The translations under genes and the position numbers were made by a program. Below are positions 8,166 through 17,198 of a DNA stretch of 64,000 bases, one piece after another. Each line of letters begins with the position of its first letter. Position 1 is the first letter of the stretch. The DNA is from Ancylobacter oerskovii (lineage in GTDB: Bacteria; Pseudomonadota; Alphaproteobacteria; Rhizobiales; Xanthobacteraceae): positions 372,001 through 436,000 of the forward strand of contig NZ_JAHBGB010000002.1 in the NCBI RefSeq assembly GCF_018390555.1. The letters are read 5' to 3'. Below the pieces are notes generated by a model, which did not search any database, was not told the DNA's origin, and saw only the letters and a list, made by a program, of their open reading frames with translations.

Positions 8166-8249
8166 GACGGCGGCGCGGATGCCGGCATCTTCGCCGCCGC
8201 CCGCCTGTCGGCATGATCCCCCTGTGCCGCCCGTGCAGCGTAGCGTCGG

Positions 8250-8801
8250 TCAGAAGGTCGGCGGCGTGCAGGCGCTCACCACCTCGCACGGCACCGGCCC
8301 GATGCAGCGGAAGCGGTGCGGCCGCCGGCTCTCGAAATAATAGGCGTCGCCCGGCCCCAGCACCCGCCTGTCGCCGTCCACCGTCACCTCCAGCCGGCCG
8401 GAGAGGATGATGCCTCCCTCCTCGCCGTCATGCACCAGCGGGATGATGCCGGTATCGGCGCCGGGCTGGTAGCATTCCTTCAGGATCTGCAGCGCCCGCC
8501 CGAAGGCGCTCTCGCCCACCTGGCGATAGGAGACGGCGCCCTTGCCGATCTCGGTCAGTTCGTCCTCGCGGTAGAAGGCCTGCTTCGGCAGCGTCGGCGT
8601 CAGGCCGAAGAAATCCGCCATGCTGATCGGGATGCCGTCGAGAATGCGCTTCAGCGCCCCCACCGACGGGTTGCTGGTGTTGGATTCGATCAGCGAGATG
8701 GTGGAATTGGTGACGCCGGCCCGCCGGGCCAGCTCGCGCTGCGACAGCTTGTGCAGCTGGCGGACATAGCGGAGCCGCCCCCCGAGATCGTCCTCGACCA
8801 T
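8250..8801 (-). CDS. XRE-cupin transcriptional regulator (PuuR-like)
   Basis: A 183-residue regulator. Residues 8-65 form an XRE helix-turn-helix (LRYVRQLHKLSQRELARRAGV, then STISLIESN), and residues 105-180 a cupin domain ending RPHRFRCIG. This architecture and length match PuuR and related repressors, which sense polyamine or amino-acid breakdown intermediates. It is divergent from an omega-amino acid aminotransferase, the natural target. A TTGCG-N5-CGCAA dyad lies 16 nt upstream of its start and may be its operator. Confidence 0.92.
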   Translation of the reverse strand: MVEDDLGGRLRYVRQLHKLSQRELARRAGVTNSTISLIESNTSNPSVGALKRILDGIPISMADFFGLTPTLPKQAFYREDELTEIGKGAVSYRQVGESAFGRALQILKECYQPGADTGIIPLVHDGEEGGIILSGRLEVTVDGDRRVLGPGDAYYFESRRPHRFRCIGPVPCEVVSACTPPTF

Positions 8802-8817
8802 ATCGGTGTTTCACCCG

Positions 8818-8832
8818 TTGCGAATAGCGCAA
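8818..8832. promoter_or_regulatory. Dyad TTGCG-N5-CGCAA, candidate operator
   Basis: The perfect inverted repeat TTGCGAATAGCGCAA lies in the 141-bp region between the divergent regulator and aminotransferase genes. Its position suits autorepression plus control of the aminotransferase. Assigning it to the XRE-cupin protein is an inference. Confidence 0.5.
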
Positions 8833-8942
8833 ACTCCTCGACACGATCGCCTATATATCAACGGCTTACTTCACGCCAGAAAAGGACTTGTTCCGCGCTG
8901 CCCATCGTGGCCAAGGTCGACCTCCGCAAAAGGAGACCCGCC

Positions 8943-10265
8943 GTGAACATCCGCGCCAATACCCCGTCCCTCGACGCCTTCTGGATGCCGTTCACGGCGA
9001 ACCGCCAGTTCAAGGCCGCGCCGCGCCTGCTCGCCGCCGCCGAGGGCATGTACTACACCAGCGACGACGGCCGCCGGGTGCTCGACGGCACCGCCGGCCT
9101 GTGGTGCGTCAATGCCGGCCACGGGCGGCGGCAGATCACCGAGGCGGTCGAGCGCCAGCTCTCCACCCTCGACTTCGCGCCGACCTTCCAGATGGGCCAC
9201 CCCATCGCCTTTGATTTCGCCGAGCGCCTCGCCGCCATCGCGCCGGGCGGGCTCGACCGGGTGTTCTTCACCAATTCCGGCTCGGAATCGGTCGATACCG
9301 CGCTGAAGATCGCCATCGCCTATCAGCGCGCCATCGGCCAGGGCACCCGCACCCGCGTCATCGGCCGCGAGCGCGGCTATCACGGCGTCGGCTTCGGCGG
9401 CATCACCGTCGGCGGCCTGGTCAACAACCGCCGGGTGTTCCCGCTGCTGCCCGGCGCCGACCATCTGCGCCACACCCATGATCCGGCGCGCAACGCCTTC
9501 ACCAAGGGCGGCCTGCCCGCCCATGGCGCCGAACTCGCCGACGATCTCGAGCGCCTGGTCGCCCTGCACGGCGCCGAGACCATCGCTGCGGTGATCGTCG
9601 AGCCAATGGCCGGTTCCACCGGCGTGCTGCTGCCGCCCAAGGGCTATCTGGAGCGGCTGCGCGAGATCGCCACCCGCCATGGCATCCTGCTGATCTTCGA
9701 CGAGGTCATCACCGGCTTCGGCCGCCTCGGCGCGCCGTTCGCCACCGACTTCTTCGGCGTGACGCCGGATCTCGTGACCACCGCCAAGGGCATCACCAAC
9801 GGCACCATCCCGATGGGCGCGGTGTTCGCCAGCCGCAAGGTGCATGACGGGCTGATGACCGGCCCGGAGGCGGCCATCGAGCTGTTCCACGGCTACACCT
9901 ATTCCGGCCACCCGGTGGCCTGCGCCGCCGGCATCGCCACGCTGGACATCTATGCCGAAGAGGGCCTGCTCACCCGCGCGGCCGAGCTCGCCCCGCATTG
10001 GGAGGAGGCGATGCATGCGCTGCGCGGTCTGCCCAACGTCGTCGACATCCGCACCCTCGGCCTCGTCGCCGGCATCGAGCTCGCCCCGCGCGAGGGCGCG
10101 CCCGGCGCCCGCGCCTATGACGTCTTCACCGACTGCTTCGAGAAGGGCCTCCTGATCCGCGTCACCGGCGACATCATCGCGCTGTCGCCGCCGCTGATCG
10201 CCGAGACCGGGCATATCGACGACATCGCCTCCATGCTCGGCGACGCGCTCAAGCGCGCCGCCTGA
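8943..10265 (+). CDS. Omega-amino acid (beta-alanine):pyruvate aminotransferase family
   Basis: A 440-residue class III PLP-dependent aminotransferase. It opens with SLDAFWMPFTANRQFKAAPR, typical of beta-alanine:pyruvate transaminases, and has the GTAGLWCVNAGHG segment, DEVITGFGRLG with the cofactor aspartate, and TTAKGITNG with the Schiff-base lysine at about residue 282. It transfers an omega-amino group to pyruvate, giving a semialdehyde and alanine. The start is GTG at 8943, preceded by AGGAG 8 nt upstream. The product semialdehyde could feed the aldehyde dehydrogenases elsewhere in the window. Likely controlled by the divergent XRE-cupin regulator. Confidence 0.9.
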   Translation: MNIRANTPSLDAFWMPFTANRQFKAAPRLLAAAEGMYYTSDDGRRVLDGTAGLWCVNAGHGRRQITEAVERQLSTLDFAPTFQMGHPIAFDFAERLAAIAPGGLDRVFFTNSGSESVDTALKIAIAYQRAIGQGTRTRVIGRERGYHGVGFGGITVGGLVNNRRVFPLLPGADHLRHTHDPARNAFTKGGLPAHGAELADDLERLVALHGAETIAAVIVEPMAGSTGVLLPPKGYLERLREIATRHGILLIFDEVITGFGRLGAPFATDFFGVTPDLVTTAKGITNGTIPMGAVFASRKVHDGLMTGPEAAIELFHGYTYSGHPVACAAGIATLDIYAEEGLLTRAAELAPHWEEAMHALRGLPNVVDIRTLGLVAGIELAPREGAPGARAYDVFTDCFEKGLLIRVTGDIIALSPPLIAETGHIDDIASMLGDALKRAA

Positions 10266-10289
10266 CCGGAACGTCCGGCCCGCTCCCGC

Positions 10290-13200
10290 TCATTCGGCGG
10301 GTGCGGGCTGCGCCGTCGCCTGCGGCTCCCTGGCGAAGCGCCGCTGCAGCTTCGCCAGATAGATGTAGACCACCGGCGTCGTGTAGAGCGTCAGCACCTG
10401 GCTGAGCGCCAGCCCGCCGACCATGGCGTAGCCGAGCGGCTGGCGCAGCTCCGATCCGGTGCCGGTGCCGAGCATCAGCGGCACGCCGGCCAGCAGCGCC
10501 GCCAGCGTCGTCATCAGGATCGGCCGGAAGCGCAGCCGGCACGCCTCGGCGATGGCGTCCTCCGGCGTCCTGCCCCGCTCCCGCTCGGCGGCGATGGCGA
10601 AGTCCACCAGCATGATGCCGTTCTTCTTCACGATGCCGATGAGGAGGATGATGCCGATGATGCCGATGACCGACAGGTCGAAGCCGCCGGCCCACAGCGC
10701 CAGCAGCGCGCCGATGCCGGCCGAGGGCAGCGTCGACAGGATGGTCAGCGGGTGGATGTAGCTCTCATAGAGCACGCCGAGGATGACATAGACCGCGAAC
10801 AATGCCGCGGCGATCAAGGCGGGCTCGCTGGCGAGCGCGCTCTGGAACACCTGCGCGCTGCCCTGGAAGCTGCCGGTGATCGTCGCGGGCGCGCCGAGAT
10901 CGGCCGAGGCGGCGTTGATCGCCGCCACCGCCTCGCCGAGCGACACGCCCTGCTTCAGGTTGAACGACAGCGTCACCGCCGGGAACTGCGCCTGGTGCGA
11001 CACCGAGAGCGGCCCCACCGCCTTGGCGTCGATCGTCACGAAGGTGGAGAGCGGGATCGCCACGCCGGTGTTCGGCGACTTCACATAGATCTGGTCGAGC
11101 GTGCCGATGTGCTTCTGCTGCTCCGGCGTCGCCTCGATGATCACCGAGTAGGAATCCAGCTGGGTGAAGTACTGCGTCGCCTGGCGCTGGCCGAAGGCGT
11201 CGTTCAGCGTGGCGTCGATCAGCTCCGGCTGGATGCCGAAGCGGGCGGCGCGGTCGCGGTCGATGCTGATCTTCAGCTGCGGCGCGTTGCCCTGCTGGTC
11301 GCTGGTGACGTCGGTCAGCTCGGGCAGCTGGCGCAGCCGGGCCAGCAGCTTCGGCGCCCAGTTGTTCAGCTCGTCCAGATCGACGTCGGTCAGGGTATAT
11401 TGGTACTGCGCCCGCGAGATGCGCCCGCCGACGCTGATGTCCTGCGAGGGTTGCAGGAACACATTGGCACCGGAGACCTGCATCAGCTTCGGCCGCAGCC
11501 GGTCGATCACTTGCCGGGCATTGACGTCGCGCTCCTCGCGCGGCTTGAGCGCGATGAAGAACCGCCCGGTATTGGTGGTGTTGGCGCCGCCGGCGCCGAG
11601 CATGGAGCCGAAGGCGGCCACTGCGGGGTCCTTGGCGATCACCGCCCCCAGCGCGGTCTGCAGCCGCTTCATCTCGTCCGGCGAGACATCCTGCGCCGCC
11701 TCGGAAAGCCCGGTGATGACGCCGATGTCCTGCGTCGGGAAGAAGCCCTTCGGCACCACGACGAACAGCCATCCGGTGAGCGCGATGGTGGCGAAGAACA
11801 CCATCAGCGTCAGGAAGCGGAAGCGCAGGGCGATGGTCAGGGTGCGTGCATAGAAGCCGAGGATGCCGTCGAAGCCGGCCTCGACCAGGCGATAGAGCCG
11901 CCCGTGCTCATGCGCGGGGGCCTTGAGGAAGCGCGAGCACAGCATCGGGGTGAGCGTCAGCGACACCAGGGCGGAGACCGCGATGGCGGCGGTGACGGTG
12001 AGCGCGAATTCGCGGAACAGCCGCCCGACGATGCCGCCCATCAGCAGCAGCGGGATAAACACCGCCACCAGCGAGATGCTGATCGACAGCACGGTGAAGC
12101 CGATCTCGCGGGCGCCCTTCATCGCCGCCGGGAAGGCCGCCTCGCCCTCCTCCATGTGGCGCACGATGTTCTCCACCACCACGATGGCGTCGTCGACCAC
12201 GAAGCCCACCGCGATGGTGAGCGCCATCAGCGACAAATTGTCGAGGCTGAAGTTCAGCGCGTACATCACCGCCGCCGAGCCGGCCAGCGAGATCGGCACC
12301 ACCACCGCCGGGATCAGCGTCGCCCTTATGTTGCGCAGGAACAAAAGGATCACCAGCACCACCAGCGCGATGGTGATGGCGAGGGTGAACTGCACGTCCT
12401 CCACCGAGGCGCGGATGGTGGTGGTGCGGTCGATGATGGTATCGAGGGTGATGCCGGCGGGGATGATGCCGTCGAGCTTGGGCAGCGTCGCCTTGATGGC
12501 GTCCACCGTCTCGATGACGTTGGCGCCCGGCTGCTTGAAGATCAGCAGCACCACCGCGCGCTTGTCGGTGCTCCAGGCCGCGACGTTGACGTTCTCCGGC
12601 CCCTCCACCGCATGGCCGACGTCGCGCACGCGGATCGGCGCGCCGTTGCGATAGGCGAGGATCACGTCGTCATAGTCGGCCGGCTTCACGATCTGGTCGT
12701 TGGCGGCGATGGTGAAGCTGCGCACCGCATTGTTGATCGTGCCCTTCGCCGCCAGCGCGGTGGAATCGGCAAGCGTGCCGCGCACATCCTCGAAGGTCAG
12801 CCCGCTGGCGGCCAGCCGGGCCGGGTCGAGCTGCACCCGCACCGCCGGCTTCTGCTCGCCGCCGATGATCACCTGCGCCACGCCCTGCACCTGCGACAGG
12901 CGCTGGGCCAGCACATTGTCGGCAAAGTCGTCCACCGCCGTCATCGGCATGGTGTCCGAGCGGGCGGCGAGGATCATGATCGGTGAATCGGCGGGATTCA
13001 CCTTGCGATAGCTCGGCGGCGAGGACAGGTCGTCGGGCAATTGCCGCTGCGCCGCGGTGATCGCCGCCTGCACGTCCTGCGCCGCCGCGTCGATGTTGCG
13101 CGAGAGGTCGAACTGCAGCGTGATCGAGGTCGATCCCAGCGTCGAGGTCGAGGTCATCTGGTCGAGGCCGGCGATCTGGCCGAAGCGCCGCTCCAGCGGC

Positions 13201-13394
13201 GCGGCGACCGCCGAGGCCATGGTGTCGGGGCTGGCGCCGGGCAGGCTGGCCGAGACCTGCACGGTGGGGAAGTCGACCTGCGGCAGCGGCGCCACCGGCA
13301 GCAGCGGATAGGCGACGACGCCGAGCACGGCGAGCGCCGCCATCATCAGCGAGGTGGCGATCGGGCGTTCGATGAAGGGGGCCGAGAGGTTCAC
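10290..13394 (-). CDS. RND multidrug efflux permease (HAE1/MdtB-MdtC type)
   Basis: A 1034-residue inner-membrane RND pump. It has the N-terminal FIERPIATSLMMAALAVLG helix, a first periplasmic loop, TM4 with VGFVVDDAIVVVENI (the paired aspartates of proton relay), and a second half with LIGIVKKNGIMLVDFAI (the lysine-containing helix). Length is normal. The sequence is closest in style to the MdtB/MdtC group (LPVAPLPQVDFPTVQVSASLPGASP). It starts 10 nt after the adaptor gene, so they form one operon. No outer-membrane TolC gene is adjacent, so an unlinked channel is presumably used. Substrates are not predictable. Confidence 0.95.
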   Translation of the reverse strand: MNLSAPFIERPIATSLMMAALAVLGVVAYPLLPVAPLPQVDFPTVQVSASLPGASPDTMASAVAAPLERRFGQIAGLDQMTSTSTLGSTSITLQFDLSRNIDAAAQDVQAAITAAQRQLPDDLSSPPSYRKVNPADSPIMILAARSDTMPMTAVDDFADNVLAQRLSQVQGVAQVIIGGEQKPAVRVQLDPARLAASGLTFEDVRGTLADSTALAAKGTINNAVRSFTIAANDQIVKPADYDDVILAYRNGAPIRVRDVGHAVEGPENVNVAAWSTDKRAVVLLIFKQPGANVIETVDAIKATLPKLDGIIPAGITLDTIIDRTTTIRASVEDVQFTLAITIALVVLVILLFLRNIRATLIPAVVVPISLAGSAAVMYALNFSLDNLSLMALTIAVGFVVDDAIVVVENIVRHMEEGEAAFPAAMKGAREIGFTVLSISISLVAVFIPLLLMGGIVGRLFREFALTVTAAIAVSALVSLTLTPMLCSRFLKAPAHEHGRLYRLVEAGFDGILGFYARTLTIALRFRFLTLMVFFATIALTGWLFVVVPKGFFPTQDIGVITGLSEAAQDVSPDEMKRLQTALGAVIAKDPAVAAFGSMLGAGGANTTNTGRFFIALKPREERDVNARQVIDRLRPKLMQVSGANVFLQPSQDISVGGRISRAQYQYTLTDVDLDELNNWAPKLLARLRQLPELTDVTSDQQGNAPQLKISIDRDRAARFGIQPELIDATLNDAFGQRQATQYFTQLDSYSVIIEATPEQQKHIGTLDQIYVKSPNTGVAIPLSTFVTIDAKAVGPLSVSHQAQFPAVTLSFNLKQGVSLGEAVAAINAASADLGAPATITGSFQGSAQVFQSALASEPALIAAALFAVYVILGVLYESYIHPLTILSTLPSAGIGALLALWAGGFDLSVIGIIGIILLIGIVKKNGIMLVDFAIAAERERGRTPEDAIAEACRLRFRPILMTTLAALLAGVPLMLGTGTGSELRQPLGYAMVGGLALSQVLTLYTTPVVYIYLAKLQRRFAREPQATAQPAPAE

Positions 13395-13404
13395 GACGCC
13401 GTCC

Positions 13405-14613
13405 TCACCGGGTGACCTTGCCGCTCTCGCTCTCGGCGAGATGCTCGGCGGGAGTGCCCTTGCTTCCGATCACCGCCACCCTGGCGTTCGGGCGCAGGCG
13501 ATACTGGCCGTCGATGATGACGCGGTCGCCATCGGCGAGCCCGCTGGTCACCACGCTGATCCCATCGGCCACCCGACCGGTCTCGATCGGCTTCACCGTG
13601 GCGGTATCCCCGTCGCCCAGCACCCAGGCGAAAAGCCCGTCCGGTCCCCGCTGCACGGCTGCCACCGGCACGGTCAAAGCGTCCTTCACCGTGCCCACCG
13701 GGAGGTTCACATGCACGAAGGCGCCCGGCCACAGCCGCTCGTCCTCATTGGGAAACACCGCCTTCAATTTCAGCGTCGCGGTGGCGGCATCGATCTGGTT
13801 GTCGATCACCGACAGCGTCCCGGTGCCGAGCACGGTGCCGTCGTCGCGGGTCGCCACCGCCGCCACCTGCCCGCGCGCGGCCGCCTGCTGCACGGCATCC
13901 AAGTCCTTCTCCGGCAATGAGAAAACCACCGAGATCGGCTTCAGAGTCGCCAGCACCGCGATGGGCGTGCTGTCGCTCGAATGCACGATGTTGCCGGCAT
14001 CGAGCTGGCGCATGCCCATCCGCCCGTCCACCGGCGCGACCACTGTCGTGTAGTCGAGATTGGTCTGCGCCGTCTCGATCGCCGCCTCGTCGGCGACGAT
14101 GGACGCCTTCAGCCCGTCGACGGTCGCCTGCTGCTGGTCCACCGACTGCCGGCTGGCATAGTCCTTCTGCACCAGTTGCGAATAGCGCGTGAGATCCGCT
14201 TCGGCGCCCTTCAGCTGGGCCTCGTCCTTGGCCTTGGCGGCCCGCGCCTGGTCGAGGCTCGCCTGCGCCAGCCGCGGATCCAGCCTGGCCAGCACGTCGC
14301 CGGCCTTCACATTCTGCCCCTCGGTGAAGTTCACCGATTGCAGCGTGCCGTCCACCCGCGCATGGATGTTGACGGTCTGCGAGGCCTGCACCGTGCCGAG
14401 CCCGTTGAGCACCACCGGCACGTCGCGCCGCTCCACCGCCACCGCATGCACGCTCACCGGCGGCGCCTTCGCAGCCGTCACCGTCGCCGGCTGGGCGGCC
14501 TGCACCCGGCTTTCGCGCCAGGCATAGGCGCCACCACCCAGCGCCAGTGCGGCGACCAGCAATGGGATGGCACGGCGGCCTCTCCGAGGCGGCGTGGTTG
14601 CAGTCTCCGTCAT
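13405..14613 (-). CDS. RND periplasmic adaptor (MdtA/HlyD family)
   Basis: A 402-residue membrane-fusion protein. An N-terminal hydrophobic anchor (RAIPLLVAALALGGGAYAW) is followed by a lipoyl half (GTVQASQTVNIHARVDGTL), a helical hairpin (about residues 115-175), the second lipoyl half, and the beta-barrel and membrane-proximal domains. It links the RND pump to an outer-membrane channel. ATG at 14613 (MTETATTPP) is preferred because GGAG precedes it, though ATG at 14661 is in frame. It is the first gene of the operon with the pump. No regulator adjoins it. Confidence 0.92.
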   Translation of the reverse strand: MTETATTPPRRGRRAIPLLVAALALGGGAYAWRESRVQAAQPATVTAAKAPPVSVHAVAVERRDVPVVLNGLGTVQASQTVNIHARVDGTLQSVNFTEGQNVKAGDVLARLDPRLAQASLDQARAAKAKDEAQLKGAEADLTRYSQLVQKDYASRQSVDQQQATVDGLKASIVADEAAIETAQTNLDYTTVVAPVDGRMGMRQLDAGNIVHSSDSTPIAVLATLKPISVVFSLPEKDLDAVQQAAARGQVAAVATRDDGTVLGTGTLSVIDNQIDAATATLKLKAVFPNEDERLWPGAFVHVNLPVGTVKDALTVPVAAVQRGPDGLFAWVLGDGDTATVKPIETGRVADGISVVTSGLADGDRVIIDGQYRLRPNARVAVIGSKGTPAEHLAESESGKVTR

Positions 14614-14963
14614 CTCTACTCCGCGGGGCTCCGGTCTCCGCGCCATTGTGCCCTGCAACACGCCGGGAACGGTAATTAAATCTTGTTTAGTTTCAGGACG
14701 TTACGTAAGCCTTGGCCGGAGCATGCCGCCTCGCTTCGCCCCCGTGCCTAAGCGCCTTCCGCCGCTCGACAATCGCCGTCTCGCCGATGTCACGTCACCG
14801 ACCGAGGATGAGTGGCCGATGACATCGGAAGCCCGCCGTTCAGGCAGACGTGAATTCGGCACCGCCATCGCCGGCCTAGGATACCCGGCCGCAACGCGGC
14901 GCTCGGCTGGCGCCGCCACCATCGCCAGCGCCCCGGCGATACCCCTCTGGAAAGGCAAGACGC
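14614..14963. other. Divergent intergenic region, adaptor gene / aldo-keto reductase
   Basis: 350 bp without a supported gene. An AT-rich tract near 14672-14708 (including TTACGTAA at 14701) probably holds the promoter of the efflux operon. A palindrome lies at 14816-14828. I see no RNA gene. Confidence 0.6.
14816..14828. promoter_or_regulatory. 13-bp palindrome CCGATGACATCGG
   Basis: A perfect palindrome around a central A, 136 bp before the aldo/keto reductase start. An additional CCGATGTCA half-site lies at 14784-14792. It is a candidate operator for the reductase. Confidence 0.35.
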
Positions 14964-15992
14964 ATGCGCTATCACACGCTCGGCCCCTCGGGCCTGCTGG
15001 TCTCCGAGATCTGTCTGGGCACCATGACCTTCGGCGGTCAGGGCGGCATCTGGACCGCCATCGGCGACGCCGATCAGCAGGCGGCGGACGCCATCGTCGC
15101 CCGCGCGCTCGAGGCGGGGGTCAACTTCATCGACACCGCCGACGTCTATTCGGAAGGCCTGTCGGAAGAGATCACCGGCCGGGCGATGCGCAATTCCGGC
15201 CACCCGCGCACCGACGTCGTGCTCGCCACCAAGGTGCTCGGCCAGCTCGGCCCGGGAGTGAACGACCGCGGCGCCTCGCGCGGCCATATCATGGACGGCG
15301 TCAAGGCCAGCCTGAAGCGGCTCGGCACCGACTATATCGATCTCTACCAGATCCACGGCCTCGATCCCGTCACGCCGATCGAGGAGACGATGCGGGCGCT
15401 GGAAGACCTCGTGCGCCAGGGCCATGTCCGCTACGTCGGGCTATCCAACTGGTCGGCCTGGACCCTCATGAAGGCGCTCGGCATCGCCGACCGGCACGGC
15501 TGGACACGGCCGGTGACGCTGCAGGCCTATTACACCATCGCCGGCCGCGACCTCGAGCGCGAGATCGCCCCGCTGCTGGAGGCCGAGAAGCTCGGCCTGA
15601 TGGTGTGGAGCCCGCTGGCCGGCGGCCTGCTGTCCGGCAAATACGACCGCGACGGCAACGGCCCGCAAGGGTCGCGACGGGTGTCCTTCGACTTCCCGCC
15701 GGTGAACCGCGACCGCGCCTTCGACTGCATCGATGCCATGCGCGTCATCGCCGAGGCCCGCGGCGTCTCGGTGGCGCGGGTGGCCCTCGCCTATGTGCTG
15801 GCGAAGCGCTTCGTGATGTCGATCATCGTCGGCGCCCGTTCGGTCGAGCAGCTCGACGACAATCTGGCCGCCGCCGAACTCAAGCTCACGCCGGAGGAAA
15901 TGGCGGCGCTCGACAAGGTCAGCGCCCTGCCGGCGGAATATCCTGGCTGGATGATCGAGCGGCAGGACCGCCGCCCCGCCATCACCGGTTGA
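14964..15992 (+). CDS. Aldo/keto reductase
   Basis: A 342-residue NADPH-dependent oxidoreductase of the aldo/keto reductase superfamily. It opens MRYHTLGPSGLLVSEICLGTMTFGG and carries the catalytic set: Asp in FIDTADVYSEG with its Tyr, Lys in VLATKVLG, and His in LYQIHGLDP. The C-terminal IVGARSVEQLDDNL binds the cofactor phosphate. It reduces aldehydes or ketones; the specific substrate is unknown. ATG at 14964 has GGAAAGG upstream. A strong hairpin follows the stop, so it is probably monocistronic. Confidence 0.93.
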   Translation: MRYHTLGPSGLLVSEICLGTMTFGGQGGIWTAIGDADQQAADAIVARALEAGVNFIDTADVYSEGLSEEITGRAMRNSGHPRTDVVLATKVLGQLGPGVNDRGASRGHIMDGVKASLKRLGTDYIDLYQIHGLDPVTPIEETMRALEDLVRQGHVRYVGLSNWSAWTLMKALGIADRHGWTRPVTLQAYYTIAGRDLEREIAPLLEAEKLGLMVWSPLAGGLLSGKYDRDGNGPQGSRRVSFDFPPVNRDRAFDCIDAMRVIAEARGVSVARVALAYVLAKRFVMSIIVGARSVEQLDDNLAAAELKLTPEEMAALDKVSALPAEYPGWMIERQDRRPAITG

Positions 15993-16002
15993 TCGAGGTG
16001 AC

Positions 16003-16036
16003 GCCCGGTCCGGGGCCGGGAATCCCCGGACCGGGC
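16003..16036. terminator. Strong convergent hairpin
   Basis: A perfect 13-bp stem, GCCCGGTCCGGGG with CCCCGGACCGGGC, encloses an 8-nt loop. It lies between the convergent aldo/keto reductase and MetQ-like genes and probably ends both transcripts. Confidence 0.75.
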
Positions 16037-16049
16037 AAATCCCGCCGGC

Positions 16050-16853
16050 TCACCACGCCGGCAGGATGGCGCCCTTGAAGCGGGTGAGGAGGAAATCCTT
16101 CACTTCCGGCGACTGATAGGCCTTCACCAGCTTCGCCACCGCCGGCTTGCCCTCGTCACCGGCGCGCACGGCGATGAAGTTGCCATACGGGTTGTCGGTA
16201 CGGCTCTCCTGGATCAGCGCGTCCTTGCGGGGATCGAGCTTGGCGCCGAGCGCGTAATTGGTGTTGATCACCGCGCCGTCGAGGTCGGCGAGCTGCTTGG
16301 GCAGCAGCGCGGCGTCGAGCTCGCGGAACTTCACCTTCTTCGGGTTGTCGGTGACGTCGAGCACGGTCGGCTGCAGCCCCTTCCCGGGCGCGAGCTTGAT
16401 GAGCCCGTTGGCCGCGAACAGGTTCAGCGCCCGCCCGCCATTGGACGGATCGTTGGGAATGCCGATCTGCGCGCCTTCGGGCAGGTCCTTGAAATCCTTG
16501 ACCTTCAGCGAATAGAAGCCGATCGGCTCGACGATGGTGAACCCGGCCGGCACGATCTTGTAGCCGCGCGCCGCGATCTGCGCGTCGAGATAGGGCTTGT
16601 GCTGGAAGGCGTTGGCATCGAGATCGCCGCGCGACAGCGCCTCGTTGGGCAGCGTGTAGTCGGAGAAGGTGACGACCTCGATGTCGAGCCCGTCCTTCGC
16701 CGCCACCTTCTTCGCCACTTCGGCGATCTCCTCCTCGTCGCCGCCGATCACGCCGAGCTTGACCTTGTCGGCGGCATGGGCGGGCAGGATGGCGAAGGCG
16801 GCCAGCGTCGCGCCGAGGCCGATGCCGAGCCAGCGGCGGGTAAGGGCGGTCAT
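16050..16853 (-). CDS. MetQ/NlpA-family binding protein, orphan copy
   Basis: A 267-residue periplasmic protein of the MetQ/NlpA family, which binds L- or D-methionine for MetNI import. Residues 1-27 are a Sec signal (GIGLGATLAAFAILPAHA) without a lipobox cysteine, so it is soluble rather than lipid-anchored. The mature part shows LGVIGGDEEEIAEV, NAFQHKPYLD, IPNDPSNGGRALNL and AVINTNYA, all family landmarks. It has no ATPase or permease of its own and is transcribed away from the metNIQ operon, so it may share MetNI and bring a different ligand. A 17-bp motif shared with two other sulfur amino-acid operons lies 72 nt upstream. Confidence 0.92.
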   Translation of the reverse strand: MTALTRRWLGIGLGATLAAFAILPAHAADKVKLGVIGGDEEEIAEVAKKVAAKDGLDIEVVTFSDYTLPNEALSRGDLDANAFQHKPYLDAQIAARGYKIVPAGFTIVEPIGFYSLKVKDFKDLPEGAQIGIPNDPSNGGRALNLFAANGLIKLAPGKGLQPTVLDVTDNPKKVKFRELDAALLPKQLADLDGAVINTNYALGAKLDPRKDALIQESRTDNPYGNFIAVRAGDEGKPAVAKLVKAYQSPEVKDFLLTRFKGAILPAW

Positions 16854-16924
16854 GTGTTCTCTCCTCGATGTCGTGAGGCGTCCGGCGCCTCGGCATCCTC
16901 AGGGAAGCCGGCCTCGCCCGAATA

Positions 16925-16941
16925 GTCTATTGAATTTATGG
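16925..16941 (-). promoter_or_regulatory. Shared sulfur-transport motif, site 1
   Basis: On the minus strand the site reads CCATAAATTCAATAGAC. It fits the consensus CYATAARTTYRRTWGAC built from three sites in this window, 11 positions invariant. It lies upstream of the orphan metQ-like gene. The G+C-poor site stands out from its surroundings. Confidence 0.55.
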
Positions 16942-17031
16942 AATACAAGCCATGCATATTTGTTATGCGATTTGCGCACGGATTGTGCAGGTTCCGCCTG
17001 TCGCACCCACTAACCCGGCGGCGGCATTAAT

Positions 17032-17048
17032 CTATAAGTTTGATTGAC
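17032..17048 (+). promoter_or_regulatory. Shared sulfur-transport motif, site 2
   Basis: The site reads CTATAAGTTTGATTGAC and overlaps a possible -35 element (TTGACT, 17044) of the metNIQ transcript. It is the most divergent of the three sites. It is oriented toward the SAM-II riboswitch. Confidence 0.5.
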
Positions 17049-17071
17049 TTCTCGCATCAACATGCTAGATA
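17044..17071 (+). promoter_or_regulatory. Possible sigma70-type promoter of metNIQ
   Basis: TTGACT at 17044-17049 and TAGATA at 17066-17071 are spaced 16 bp. Transcription would start near 17078, just ahead of the riboswitch. The -10 match is weak, so this is tentative. Confidence 0.4.
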
Positions 17072-17097
17072 GGTCGCCATCCGAGGGTAAAACCGTC

Positions 17098-17156
17098 GGG
17101 TCGCGGGATTTGACACCCGGCAGCTTGCACCGCGTCATCAACGCTAAAGCGCCACG
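17098..17156 (+). promoter_or_regulatory. SAM-II riboswitch
   Basis: The stretch carries the SAM-II (metA RNA) signature in order: P1 5' strand CGCGG (17102-17106), GATTTGA (17107-17113), loop, TTGCA (17125-17129), P1 3' strand CCGCG (17130-17134), and CGCTAAAGCG (17142-17151). SAM-II aptamers fold into a pseudoknot that binds S-adenosylmethionine and lowers expression of methionine genes, mostly in alphaproteobacteria. Here it heads the metNIQ transport operon. Unusually, about 40 nt separate it from the first short ORF and about 370 nt from metN, so direct blocking of the metN ribosome binding site is unlikely. Confidence 0.9.
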
Positions 17157-17198
17157 GAGCGACTTCGTGGTCGGGCAACGAGCTTGAGGAGCTGAGCC

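Noticed and set aside
10752-12986. 744-codon plus-strand frame opposite the RND pump
   Set aside because: Composition of a shadow frame; the RND motifs on the other strand are unambiguous.
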